Of a DNA stretch of 64,000 bases, positions 51,516-60,221 are shown piece by piece. Source of the stretch: Streptomyces abyssalis (GTDB taxonomy: Bacteria > Actinomycetota > Actinomycetes > Streptomycetales > Streptomycetaceae). How positions within the stretch are numbered: position 1 is the stretch's first letter; each line of letters starts with the position of its first letter. Under the pieces are notes generated by a model. That model saw only the letters and a list, made by a program, of their open reading frames with translations. It was not told the DNA's origin and searched no databases. Where the stretch lies: the NCBI RefSeq assembly GCF_001751365.1, contig NZ_LJGT01000037.1, positions 1 to 64,000 of the forward strand, read 5' to 3'. The translations under genes were made by a program, and so were the position numbers.

Positions 51516-53204
51516 ATGACGGCGACCGAGCCCACCAGCCCCACCGACGCCTTCCGCGCCGCCCGGGACACCCTGCTGCGGCACCGGACGGACTACGACG
51601 CGGCGCGCACCGCCTTCTCCTGGCCCAGGCCCGAGCACTTCAACTGGGCGCTGGACTGGTTCGACGCCGTGGCCCGTGACAACGACCGCACCGCGCTGCA
51701 CATCGTCGAGGAGGACGGCGCCGCCGCCCGCTACTCCTTCGCCGAGATGCGCGACCGCTCGGCGCAGACCGCCAACTGGCTGCGCGCGCGGGGCGTCGCG
51801 CCCGGCCACCGCGTCATCGTGATGCTGGGAAACCAGGTCGAGTTGTGGGAGACCCTGCTGGCCTGCATGAAACTGCGCGCAGTCGTCATCCCCGCCACTC
51901 CGCTGCTCGGCCCCGCCGACCTGACCGACAGGATCGAGCGGGGCGAGGCGCGGCACGTGGTCGTACGGGCGGAGGACACCGGCAAGTTCGCAGACGTGGA
52001 GGGCGGCTACACCCGTATCGCCGTGGGAGGTGCCGACGGCCCGGGAGACGGCTGGCTCGCCTACGAGGACGCCTACGGCGCGTCCGCCGACTTCGAGCCG
52101 GACGGCCCGACGCGCGCCGACGACACGCTCCTGCTCTACTTCACCTCCGGGACGACGGCCCGTCCGAAGCTCGTCGAGCACACTCATGTCTCGTACCCCG
52201 TCGGTCACTTGGCGACGATGTACTGGATCGGGCTGCAGCCCGGCGACGTACACCTCAACATCTCCTCGCCGGGCTGGGCCAAACACGCGTGGTCCAACGT
52301 CTTCGCCCCGTGGAACGCCGAGGCGACGATCTTCATCTACAACTACACGCGCTTCGACCCGGACCGCCTCCTCGCCGAGATCGAGTCGGCCGGCGTCAGC
52401 AGCTTCTGCGCACCGCCGACCGTGTGGCGCATGCTCATCCAGGCCGACTTGAGCAAGCTGACGGCCGTGCCCCGCGAGGTGGTCGCGGCGGGCGAGCCGC
52501 TCAACCCCGAGGTGATCGAGCACGTACGCCGCGCCTGGGGCAGGACCATCCGCGACGGGTTCGGGCAGACGGAGACGGCGGTGCAGGTCGCCAACTCGCC
52601 AGGGCAGCAGCTCAAGCCGGGCTCCATGGGACGTGCCATGCCCGGATTCGAGGTGACGCTGCTCGATGGGGTGTCGGGCGAGGCCGGCGCCGACGAGGGT
52701 GAGATCTGCCTCGATCTGTCGGCCCGTCCCGTCGGTCTGATGACCGGCTACCGAGGGAGCGGCGAGCGCACCGACGAGGCCATGGCCGGCGGCTACTACC
52801 GTACGGGCGACATCGGTTCGCGCGACGAGGACGGCTACATCACCTACGTCGGCCGCTCCGACGACGTCTTCAAGGCGAGCGACTACAAGATCTCACCGTT
52901 CGAGCTGGAGAGCGCTCTGCTGGAGCACGAGGCGGTCGCCGAGGCCGCGGTCGTGCCCTCGCCCGACGAACTGCGGCTGGCCGTACCCAAGGCGTACGTG
53001 GTGCTCGCCGAGGGATGGGAGGCGGGGCAGGAGACGGCCGAGGCGATCTTCGCGCACTCCAGGGAGACGCTGGCGCCGTACAAGCGGGTCCGCGTCGTCG
53101 AGTTCGCCGAGCTGCCGAAGACGATCTCCGGCAAGATCCGCCGCGTCGAGCTGCGGGCGCACGCGGCTCAGGGGCCGGGGGAGGAGTTCCGCGAGAAGCG
53201 CTGA
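51516..53204 (+). CDS. AMP-binding acyl-CoA synthetase, medium-chain/acetyl-CoA synthetase type
   Basis: A 562-residue adenylate-forming enzyme. The phosphate loop is YFTSGTTARPKLVEHTH, the substrate region includes NISSPGWAKHAWSNVFAPW, and the adenylate motif is YYRTGDIGSRDEDGYITYVG. The C-terminal lysine is in LPKTISGKIRRVEL. It activates a carboxylic acid to an acyl-CoA. The tryptophan-rich pocket segment resembles MACS and AcsA-like enzymes. The ATG at 51516 has GAGGAG upstream. It is monocistronic. Confidence 0.92.
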   Translation: MTATEPTSPTDAFRAARDTLLRHRTDYDAARTAFSWPRPEHFNWALDWFDAVARDNDRTALHIVEEDGAAARYSFAEMRDRSAQTANWLRARGVAPGHRVIVMLGNQVELWETLLACMKLRAVVIPATPLLGPADLTDRIERGEARHVVVRAEDTGKFADVEGGYTRIAVGGADGPGDGWLAYEDAYGASADFEPDGPTRADDTLLLYFTSGTTARPKLVEHTHVSYPVGHLATMYWIGLQPGDVHLNISSPGWAKHAWSNVFAPWNAEATIFIYNYTRFDPDRLLAEIESAGVSSFCAPPTVWRMLIQADLSKLTAVPREVVAAGEPLNPEVIEHVRRAWGRTIRDGFGQTETAVQVANSPGQQLKPGSMGRAMPGFEVTLLDGVSGEAGADEGEICLDLSARPVGLMTGYRGSGERTDEAMAGGYYRTGDIGSRDEDGYITYVGRSDDVFKASDYKISPFELESALLEHEAVAEAAVVPSPDELRLAVPKAYVVLAEGWEAGQETAEAIFAHSRETLAPYKRVRVVEFAELPKTISGKIRRVELRAHAAQGPGEEFREKR

Positions 53205-53257
53205 GCGGCGCCGCGGCGGCCCGGCGGTTGGGGAGGAAGCGAGGCGCGGGCCGTGCG

Positions 53258-54082
53258 TCAGCAGACGGAGCGGATCAGGGCGTCGGCCGGGTCGTTGACG
53301 GCCTGCGGCATGCCCGTCAGGTCGAGGACGAAGAGGGCGACGGACAGCGAGTCCGCGCGGGTGCGGGCCTCACGCGAGTAGCCGGCCAGGGAGAAACAGG
53401 CCGTGTCGACGTCTTCGTTGAGGCCGTTCAGCCAGAGCGTCTCGACCTCGCGCATCGTCGTCGGGGCGGTCGTGGGATCGACGTGCGCGATGATGCCGGC
53501 GCCGCGCACGTCCACGCCGGAGGCCGGGCGCTTCTCCGTCACCCGCACCTCGGGGAATCCCAGCCAGCGCAGATACTCCGCGGCGGCGGTACGCGCGTCC
53601 TGTGCGGTACGGATCGTGACGGGGCGGAAGGCCGGACGCGTCCGGTGCCGGGGCTGCTCCTGGGCGCCGTGCGGCTTGACCGGGGCGGGGGCGGAGGGGC
53701 CGCCGCTCCCGCTTCCCGGCGTCGTGCCCGCCGTGGCGGGCCGGCCCGTTCCGCCGTCGTCCGGCCCCGGGCCGGACGCGGCTTCCGCCGCGGGCAGCTC
53801 GCCGGGCGCGGGGCCCGGCTGCGGCGGCAGGACGGGCATCCTCAGCAACGTGCCGCATCCGCAGCCGAGTTCGGGCTGCGGCCACTCCTTCGACATGCCG
53901 CAGGAGGGGCAGCGGACCTCGACCCAGGATCCGTCCCATGTCCGGTGCCGCACCTGCGCGGGCACCCCGTCACGCATCAGCGGAAGCGCGACGGGAGCAC
54001 CGCAGTCACACGGATAGACCGGCGGCGTGTAGTTGTGCTCGCGACTGCACTCCGGGCAGCTCACGGGCACGCTTTCTGCCAT
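53258..54082 (-). CDS. zinc-ribbon protein with a restriction-endonuclease-like C-terminal domain
   Basis: A 274-residue protein. The N-terminal part has Cys clusters (CPEC and CDCG, then CPSCG and CGCG) suggesting two zinc ribbons. A Pro/Gly/Ser-rich linker leads to a C-terminal domain (about residues 160-274) with ASGVDVRGAGIIAHVDPTTA and TACFSLAGYSREARTRADSL, which resembles Mrr-like nuclease folds. The position normally occupied by the catalytic Lys (QVK-like) reads HVD. Function is uncertain. Start at the ATG 54080-54082; an ATG at 54142 would add 20 residues. Confidence 0.6.
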   Translation of the reverse strand: MAESVPVSCPECSREHNYTPPVYPCDCGAPVALPLMRDGVPAQVRHRTWDGSWVEVRCPSCGMSKEWPQPELGCGCGTLLRMPVLPPQPGPAPGELPAAEAASGPGPDDGGTGRPATAGTTPGSGSGGPSAPAPVKPHGAQEQPRHRTRPAFRPVTIRTAQDARTAAAEYLRWLGFPEVRVTEKRPASGVDVRGAGIIAHVDPTTAPTTMREVETLWLNGLNEDVDTACFSLAGYSREARTRADSLSVALFVLDLTGMPQAVNDPADALIRSVC

Positions 54083-54863
54083 CTCTTCGGCTCCAGCGGC
54101 ATCAGCGGGACTTCGGGCAAAGGGCATTGAGGGCCTGCTCATATCGTCGCCGAAAGGGCGGGGTTTCCGAAGAGGAACGGAACAGAAAATGGTGCGAAGA
54201 GGGACGCGGCGGGGTCCCTTGGCGGGACTGCCCCCCGCGTTCCTTCGGTTGATACGAGGGCGCGATGGGGCGCGGTGCGCGGGGGCGCGACGGTCCGTGG
54301 GTGGCCGGGAGCGGCGACTTGGTGCGCGGTGAAGTGCCTTACTTCGCGGGGTACTTCCGTTGGTCGCGACGGGGCGGCGCGGGATGTGGTGCTCGGGGGT
54401 GGTGAGGTTCGGGCGGTCCGTGGGCGGCTGGGCCCGACCGGGCGCGTGCGAAGTGCCGTACCTCGGGGGGTACTTCCGTCGGTCGCGACCGGGGGCGCCC
54501 GGGGCGGAGAGTCCGGCGGTCCGTGGGCGGCCCGGGTGTGGTGCGACTGCTGGCCCAGGCGTCGGGGTGGCCCCGTTGCCGGGGCCCTGGGCGGTGGGGC
54601 CGTACCGCTGCCTCTGCCGTGGCGACGGTGGCGCGCCCGCGGTCCGTCGGCGGCCGGGAGCCGCGGACTTGGGCGTGCCGCGAAGTGACGTGAGCCGCAC
54701 GGCACTTCCGCTCGCGGCGGCGGCATGCGCGGCCCGCGAGGGCCGACCGCGCACGAGGGCCGGACCGCGAAGGTCCGGCCCCGTGACGGCGGCGGACGGG
54801 GCGGAGGCGGCGCCGCCCCGTCCGCACATGCCCCGGAAGGCGACCGCGCCGCCCGCCAGGGCG
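54083..54863. other. gene-free region with degenerate repeats
   Basis: About 780 bases without a credible gene. Long frames on both strands are Arg/Pro/Gly-rich, lack ribosome binding sites and are products of the GC-rich repeats at 54291-54709. The promoter of the zinc-ribbon gene should lie near 54083-54190. Confidence 0.5.
54291..54709. repeat. four degenerate ~100-120 bp repeats with hairpin cores
   Basis: CGGTCCGTSGG recurs at 54291, 54414, 54517 and 54640 (spacing 123, 103, 123). Copies 1 and 2 are followed about 36-40 bases later by GAAGTGCC and then GGTACTTC (54331/54350 and 54450/54469), and then by TCGCGAC. Copy 4 has GAAGTG at 54682 and CACTTCCG near 54703. Copy 3 lacks the hairpin. 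Confidence 0.65.
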
Positions 54864-56582
54864 TCACGCCTCTTCGAACTCCCGCACCGCGTCGATGTCC
54901 GGACCGTGCGGCGTGTTCGCCTCGCGCTCGATCATGATCTCCACGAGAACCGGGCGGGATGTGGCCACCGCCTCCTTACGCGCCCAGGTGATCGCCCCGG
55001 CGATGTCCTCCGGTTCCCACACGCGGCGCCCGGAACACCCGTACGCCTCCATGACCTTGACGTTGTCCGTGCCGAAGTCGTCGTAGTGGATGTCGACCTG
55101 GTAGTTCATGCCGTAGCCGATCTCCGCCTGCCTGATCAGGCCCAGATACTCGTTGTTGAGCATGATGAGCACGTAAGGCACGTGGTACTGGGCGGCCACC
55201 GCCAGCTCTTCCACCAGGTACTGGAAGCCGTAGTCGCCGACGATGCCCACGACTTCGGCGTCCGGTTGGCCCATCCCCTCCAGCGCCTTCTTCACGCCGA
55301 TGGCCGCCGGCACCTCCCAGCCCAGCGGGCCCGCCTGCCCGCAGACCTGGTAGTGCCGCGGCAGATACGCCTTCTGATGCTGTCCGCCCCAGATCTGGTA
55401 CAGCCCGATGGCCGTGACGAACCAGGTGTTCTCGTCGAAGGCCTCGTTGATCTCCTTGTACGCGCGCGGCGCCTTCACCGGCGTCGAGTCGAAGTCCTCG
55501 CGGCGCACCAGCGTCCGCTTCAGCTCCTTGCAGCGCTCGACCCAACCCTCCACGTCCGCACGTGCCTTGCGCTTGCGCGCGGCCGCCAGCAGGGCCGTGA
55601 GGAACAGCCCGGCGTCGGAGACGATGCCCAGATCGGGTTCGAAGACCTTGCCGATCTGGCCGGGTTCGATGTCGACGTGCACGAAGGTGCGTCCGCCGCG
55701 GTAGACGTCGATGTTCGCGCCCGTGTGCCGGTCGCCGAAGCGCGCGCCCACGGCGAGTACGAAGTCGGCTTCCAGGAAGGAGGCGTTCGCGTACTTCTGC
55801 GAGGTCTGGATGCCGGTCGTGCCGAGGTTCAGCTCGTGGTCGTCCTCGATGACGCCCTTGCCCATCAGCGTCACCTGGAAGGGCACCCGCAACTCCTCGA
55901 CCAGTTCCCGCAGTTCGGCGCCCGCATCCGCGAGGATGACGCCGCCGCCCGCCAGCACCATCGGCCGCTCGGCGGCCAGCAGCATGTCCAGCGCCCGTTC
56001 CACACGCGGCAGATGAGGTTCGACAGCGGGGACGGGCAGCCGCGCGTCGATCTCCGCGTCGTAGGTGATCTCCCGCTTGGCCAGATCCAGCGGCAGATCG
56101 ATGAGCACGGGCCCGGGACGGCCCGTACGGGCGACGCGGAACGCCTCGCGGAAGACCCACGGGATCTGTGCGGGCTCCTTGATCTGCACGGCCCACTTGG
56201 TGACCGGTTTGGCGATCTCCACGATGTCGACCGCCTGGAACGCCTCCTGGTGCAGCTTCGGCGAGACCGCCTGGCCGGTGAGGCACACCATCGGGATCGA
56301 GTCGGCCTGCGCGGTGTAGAGGCCGGTGACGAGGTTGGTCGCGCCCGGCCCGGAGGTCGCGATGGCGACGCCGACCTTCCCGTTCGTACGGGCCCAGCCG
56401 TCGGCCATGTGGGTCGCGCCCTCCTCGTGGCGGACCGTCAAGTGCTCGATGCGGCCGTCCACTTCCATTGCCTTGTAGAGCGGCAGGATCGCCGCGCCGG
56501 GGCAGCCGAAGGCGATGTCCACACCTTCGTCGACCATGATCGCGACCGCGGCGTTCATCGCGGGCATCCTCTTCGGGGCCAT
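54864..56582 (-). CDS. gcl: glyoxylate carboligase (tartronate-semialdehyde synthase)
   Basis: A 572-residue ThDP-dependent enzyme. The N-terminal Pyr domain opens RMPAMNAAVAIMVDEGVD with AFGCPGAAILPLY. The C-terminal PP domain holds GDYGFQYLVEELAVAAQYHV and NNEYLGLIRQAE, the ThDP/Mg site. The sequence and the neighbours (reductase and hydroxypyruvate isomerase) identify Gcl, which joins two glyoxylates to tartronate semialdehyde with CO2 release. Residue 53 in VRHEEGATHM is Glu, where E. coli Gcl is known for Val51. It starts three bases after the reductase gene and is the last gene of the operon. Confidence 0.92.
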   Translation of the reverse strand: MAPKRMPAMNAAVAIMVDEGVDIAFGCPGAAILPLYKAMEVDGRIEHLTVRHEEGATHMADGWARTNGKVGVAIATSGPGATNLVTGLYTAQADSIPMVCLTGQAVSPKLHQEAFQAVDIVEIAKPVTKWAVQIKEPAQIPWVFREAFRVARTGRPGPVLIDLPLDLAKREITYDAEIDARLPVPAVEPHLPRVERALDMLLAAERPMVLAGGGVILADAGAELRELVEELRVPFQVTLMGKGVIEDDHELNLGTTGIQTSQKYANASFLEADFVLAVGARFGDRHTGANIDVYRGGRTFVHVDIEPGQIGKVFEPDLGIVSDAGLFLTALLAAARKRKARADVEGWVERCKELKRTLVRREDFDSTPVKAPRAYKEINEAFDENTWFVTAIGLYQIWGGQHQKAYLPRHYQVCGQAGPLGWEVPAAIGVKKALEGMGQPDAEVVGIVGDYGFQYLVEELAVAAQYHVPYVLIMLNNEYLGLIRQAEIGYGMNYQVDIHYDDFGTDNVKVMEAYGCSGRRVWEPEDIAGAITWARKEAVATSRPVLVEIMIEREANTPHGPDIDAVREFEEA

Positions 56583-56585
56583 GTG

Positions 56586-57491
56586 TCAGTCCTCCACCTT
56601 CTCGCCGGACAGGCGTCGCACGCCGCGCACCAGCGCGGAATGGTCGAGGCCCCCGTCGCCCTGCTGCCGCAGCGCGGCGACGAGCTGTGCCAGCAGCGCG
56701 CCCGCGGGGACGGCCGCGCCGACGTCGCGGGCGGCGTCCGTGACGATGCCCATGTCCTTGTGGTGCAGGTCGGTCTTGAACCCGGGCCGGAAGTCGCCCG
56801 CGAGAATGTTCTCCTTCTTGCGGGCGAGCACGGTGGAGCCCGCGAGCCCGCCGCCCAGCACGTCCAGTGCCGCCGGCAGGTCGACGCCCGACTTCTCCAG
56901 GAAGACCACGGCCTCGGCGACAGCCTCGATGTTGACGGCGACGATCAGCTGGTTGGCGGCCTTCACCGTCTGTCCCGAGCCGTGCGGGCCGCACAGCACG
57001 ATCGTCCTGCCCAGCGCTTCGAACACGGGCTTCGCGGCGTCGAAGACCTCCTGTTCGCCGCCCACCATGATGGAAAGGGCCCCTTCCACCGCTCCTGCCT
57101 CACCGCCGGAGACGGGCGCGTCGAGCACGTCGACTCCCTTCAGCGCGGCGGCCTTCGCCACGTTCACGGACGTCTGCGGAGTGATGGACGACATGTCGAT
57201 GATCAGGGCGCCGGAGCGGACGTTCTCCAGCACGCCTCCCTCGTGCAGCACGACCTCTTCGACCTCCGGTGAGGCCGGAACCATGGTGATGACGACGTCC
57301 GCCTCACGCACCGCCTCCGCGACGGACGGGGCTCCCTTGCCGCCGTCCTCGACGAACGCCTCGACCTTGGCCTGGCTGCGGTTGTACGCCGTGACGTCGT
57401 AGCCGGCGCCGATGAGGTTGCGCGCCATCGGCGCGCCCATGATGCCGAGGCCGATGAAGGCGACCTTGGTCTTTTCCGGGGTGTGGCTCAT
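56586..57491 (-). CDS. glxR: 2-hydroxy-3-oxopropionate (tartronate semialdehyde) reductase
   Basis: A 301-residue beta-hydroxyacid dehydrogenase. The NAD(P) motif is FIGLGIMGAPMARNL, the substrate signature DAPVSGGEAGAVEG is in the middle, and the catalytic Lys is in GQTVKAANQLIVA. It reduces tartronate semialdehyde made by Gcl to glycerate. It sits between hyi and gcl on the same strand. The ATG at 57489-57491 was chosen because the Rossmann motif follows closely. Confidence 0.93.
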   Translation of the reverse strand: MSHTPEKTKVAFIGLGIMGAPMARNLIGAGYDVTAYNRSQAKVEAFVEDGGKGAPSVAEAVREADVVITMVPASPEVEEVVLHEGGVLENVRSGALIIDMSSITPQTSVNVAKAAALKGVDVLDAPVSGGEAGAVEGALSIMVGGEQEVFDAAKPVFEALGRTIVLCGPHGSGQTVKAANQLIVAVNIEAVAEAVVFLEKSGVDLPAALDVLGGGLAGSTVLARKKENILAGDFRPGFKTDLHHKDMGIVTDAARDVGAAVPAGALLAQLVAALRQQGDGGLDHSALVRGVRRLSGEKVED

Positions 57492-57567
57492 GAGCTTCTC
57501 GCCTTCCGATTCTCGGAGTACGGGACGACGGGGGAGCGGGTGGAACAGCAGCGCGGTGCCGGGCAGT

Positions 57568-58431
57568 TCAGGCGCGGCGCAGCGGACGCGGCAGCCACTC
57601 GAAGCTTTCGGCGCTCGGCAGATCGCCGGGCTTGTACTCCAGGCCGATGCGGCCCTCGTAGCCCGACTTGGCAAGCCGTTCCAGCAGGTCGGGGAAGTCG
57701 AGTTCACCGGTGCCGGGGGCGCCCCGGCCGGGGCTGTCGGCGATCTGCACATGACCGGTGCGGCCGGTGTGCTCGTCGATGACCCGGTGCAGGTCCTCGC
57801 CGTTCATCGCCAGGTGGTACAGGTCCATCAGGAACTTCGCATTGCCCAGCCCCGTGGCCTCGTTGACCCTGTCGGCGACCTCGACGGCCTTGGGCGCGCT
57901 CACGATCGGGCACTTCGGCGACTCGATGGCGTTGAGCGCCTCGATGAGCAGCACCGCTCCGATGGAGTCGGCCGCGCGGGCCGCCGACACCAGGTTCTCC
58001 AGGGCGAGTTCGTCCTGCTCCTGGGGTGTGGCGCCGGGAACGCGGTTGCCGTAGAGGGCGTTGAGCGCCGTGCAGCCCGTCGACTGGGCGAAGCCGACGG
58101 CCACGTCGATGTTCCGGCGGAAGCGCAGCGACTCCTCGCCCGGCACCGACAGCGCGCCGCGGTCCGGGCCCGGCAGCTGTCCGGCGTAGAAGTTCAGGCC
58201 GGTCAGCCTGGTGCCCGCGTCGCTCAACGCCCGCCGCAGCGCGTCCAGTTCGGACTTCTCCGGTACGGGCGCGTCCACCCACGGCCACCACAGCTCGACG
58301 GCGGTGAAGCCGGCTGCGGCGGCTGCGGCGGGGCGTTCGAGCAGGGGCAGCTCGGTGAAGAGGATCGAGAGATTGACGGTGTATCGGTGATCGGTGCCGC
58401 CGGTGCCGGCGAACTCTGAAAGGGGCGCCAC
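57568..58431 (-). CDS. hyi: hydroxypyruvate isomerase
   Basis: A 287-residue TIM-barrel enzyme of the xylose-isomerase-like family. The opening TVNLSILFTELPLLERPAAA and the segments GAVLLIEALNAIE and FLMDLYHLAMNGEDL with its Asp and His metal ligands are typical of Hyi. It converts hydroxypyruvate to tartronate semialdehyde. It is first in the three-gene glyoxylate operon. The N-terminal extension of about 17 residues before the barrel may mean the true start is further in. Confidence 0.92.
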   Translation of the reverse strand: MAPLSEFAGTGGTDHRYTVNLSILFTELPLLERPAAAAAAGFTAVELWWPWVDAPVPEKSELDALRRALSDAGTRLTGLNFYAGQLPGPDRGALSVPGEESLRFRRNIDVAVGFAQSTGCTALNALYGNRVPGATPQEQDELALENLVSAARAADSIGAVLLIEALNAIESPKCPIVSAPKAVEVADRVNEATGLGNAKFLMDLYHLAMNGEDLHRVIDEHTGRTGHVQIADSPGRGAPGTGELDFPDLLERLAKSGYEGRIGLEYKPGDLPSAESFEWLPRPLRRA

Positions 58432-58459
58432 GGCGATCGCCTTCCCTCCGGGACTGTAG

Positions 58460-58495
58460 TTCCGTATCGTGAAAGTCAGTTTCTACTTTACGGAA
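58460..58495. promoter_or_regulatory. inverted repeat operator of the glyoxylate operon
   Basis: TTCCGTA (58460-58466) pairs with TACGGAA (58489-58495). The space between holds a second dyad, GAAA and TTTC. The whole AT-rich element starts 29 bases upstream of hyi. Sites of this look are used by IclR-type regulators (AllR) of allantoin/glyoxylate genes in Streptomyces, but no such regulator is in the window. Confidence 0.55.
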
Positions 58496-58623
58496 GAGTG
58501 CTCTCGTGTCCCGGCAGCTGTCAAGAGGTCTGCGGAGCCGGAGGTCTCACGTCCGGCGGCCGCCGGCCCTCCGCCGCCCGCCTCCGATGGCCTCCGCCGA
58601 GGGCGTTGCCGTAGGTTGACGAC

Positions 58624-58908
58624 GTGCGATTGCGAGTTGAGTTCACGACCGAGCCCTTCGATCTGGATGAGCCCCCGCAGCATGCGCTGGTGGCCCGTGA
58701 GGTCGTGCAGAGCGCGCCGCTGGACTCCGTCGACGTGGGCCCGTTCGGCAATACGGCGGAGGGCCCGGCCGAGGAGGTGCTCGGCACCGTCCAGGCCCTG
58801 CTGCGCGACTCGCTCGGCGCCGGCGCGACCCGTATCTCGCTGCAGCTCAACGTCCTCCCGGACACGGGAGGCGATCCCGCTCCGGACGCCGCGGGCGGCG
58901 GGTCATGA
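58624..58908 (+). CDS. conserved small protein of unknown function
   Basis: A 94-residue protein, mostly alternating strands and one helix (FTTEPFDLDEPPQHALVARE, then VLGTVQALLRDSLGAGATR and ISLQLNVLP). The pattern resembles small alpha-beta ligand-binding proteins such as the thiamine-binding YkoF/MTH1187 fold, but this is only a guess. It overlaps the next gene by four bases (ATGA), so the two are coupled. It diverges from the glyoxylate operon. Confidence 0.7.
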   Translation: MRLRVEFTTEPFDLDEPPQHALVAREVVQSAPLDSVDVGPFGNTAEGPAEEVLGTVQALLRDSLGAGATRISLQLNVLPDTGGDPAPDAAGGGS

Positions 58909-59312
58909 CCGGCGCCGGAGGCGGTGACGGCCACCCCTTCGCGGACGCGGTCAAGCCGCTGGTCGACGCCATGGGCGGCGAGATGATCGCCCCGGAGGAG
59001 GCTCAGGGCGACGACGTGGTCCTCAGCTGGGAAGGCCGGGAAGTCGTCGCCGTGCGGCTGCCCCACCTCTCCGACTCCCTCGACCACATCCTCGCGGAGC
59101 TGGAACGCCGCCACGGCAAGCCGCTCTCCGAACTCGACCGCAGGACGAAGCAGTCGGTCGTCCGCGTCCTGGAGACACGCGGCGCCTTCTCCGTCCGGCA
59201 CGGCGTCGAGACCGTGGCGAGCGCGCTGGGCGTCAGCCGTTTCACCGTCTACAACTACCTCAACCGCGAGACCCGAGGCGACGCCGCCGAGCAGCCACCC
59301 CCCGGGGGCTGA
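58905..59312 (+). CDS. helix-turn-helix DNA-binding protein
   Basis: A 135-residue protein. The C-terminal segment TKQSVVRVLETRGAFSVRHG to VASALGVSRFTVYNYLNRE is a clear Fis/YdhQ-like helix-turn-helix (about residues 83-125). The N-terminal half (residues 10-70) is an alpha-beta domain with EMIAPEEAQGDDVVLSWEGR. The family is common in Streptomyces without assigned targets. The start overlaps the upstream gene. Its place beside the glyoxylate promoter makes it one candidate regulator. Confidence 0.8.
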   Translation: MTGAGGGDGHPFADAVKPLVDAMGGEMIAPEEAQGDDVVLSWEGREVVAVRLPHLSDSLDHILAELERRHGKPLSELDRRTKQSVVRVLETRGAFSVRHGVETVASALGVSRFTVYNYLNRETRGDAAEQPPPGG

Positions 59313-59375
59313 CCTTCCCGGGGACCGGACCCGCAGGGCCGCCGGCCGGCGCCGCGCAGCCCGCTCCCTCCGCGC

Positions 59376-60221
59376 TCACTGGTCCCGTCGGTGCACCGCG
59401 ATCAGGGCGAGGGCGGCACCCGCGGCCGCCCACAGTGCGTACACCGTCCACGCTCCGGCGGCCGTCCACGGATGGACGCCCGGCTGAGCGCTGCCGACCT
59501 GAACCAGCCGGGTCCACGCGCTGTAGGGCAGCGAGTGGTCGACGACCGCCGCCACGTACCGGTCGTCGCTCAGGCCCATGGGCAGCAGGAAGAGAAGGAC
59601 GGACTGCGTGACCATGGTGATTGCGCCGTGCCGGACGAGAGCGCCGAGGGCCAGGCCCGCGAGCGCCGCCACCGGACCCAGCAGCGCGGACGCCACGACG
59701 ACGCGCAGTGCTCCCGGATCACCGAGCGACAGACCGGCGTGGCGCTCGCCGAGGATGGCCTGCGTGAGTCCGAAGGAGGCCGCCGCCACTGTCCCGCCCA
59801 GGGCCGTGGTCACCACCGTGACGACGGTCGCCTTGGCCGCCATCACCGAACGGCGGTCGGGGACGGCCGCGAACGTCGTGCGGATCGATCCCGTGCCGTA
59901 CTCACCGACGATGACGAGGGCACCGATGGTGCCCGCCGTGACCATGAGACCGAGTGCGGCGGCGTCCGTGAAGGCGTCCAGCATCGCCCACTTGGGAACG
60001 AAGGCGGCACGCATGCGCGCGTCCCACCCCGGCCAGTGGCGGTAATCCTCGTACGCCGTACCGGCGTTGAAGCCGATGACCGTCAGCGCGCCGATCACCA
60101 GCGTCCACACGGTGGAGCGCAGCGACCACAGCTTCGTCCACTCCGCCGCCAGAACGCAGCGGAACCCTGCGGAGGGCTCGCCGTGTGGCGGCCGTGGCTC
60201 TGCCGCCGTCGTCGCGGTCAC
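59376..60221 (-). CDS. ABC-2 type transporter permease
   Basis: A 281-residue membrane protein with six predicted helices. It opens with the usual CVLAAEWTKLWSLRSTVWTL and contains VIVGEYGTGSIRTTFAAVP, the coupling segment of Streptomyces ABC-2 permeases. The GTG start overlaps the ATPase stop (GTGA). The cargo is unknown. Many such pairs next to two-component systems handle cell-envelope antibiotics. Confidence 0.9.
   Translation of the reverse strand: MTATTAAEPRPPHGEPSAGFRCVLAAEWTKLWSLRSTVWTLVIGALTVIGFNAGTAYEDYRHWPGWDARMRAAFVPKWAMLDAFTDAAALGLMVTAGTIGALVIVGEYGTGSIRTTFAAVPDRRSVMAAKATVVTVVTTALGGTVAAASFGLTQAILGERHAGLSLGDPGALRVVVASALLGPVAALAGLALGALVRHGAITMVTQSVLLFLLPMGLSDDRYVAAVVDHSLPYSAWTRLVQVGSAQPGVHPWTAAGAWTVYALWAAAGAALALIAVHRRDQ

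Noticed and set aside
53258-54829. 523-codon version of the zinc-ribbon protein reaching into the repeats
   Set aside because: The upstream 250 codons are Pro/Arg-rich repeat translations. The protein-like part begins at the ATG at 54080-54082.
54360-57272. 970-codon plus-strand frame across the repeats and gcl
   Set aside because: Most of it is antisense to gcl and the reductase; the rest is repeat-derived Arg/Gly/Pro sequence.
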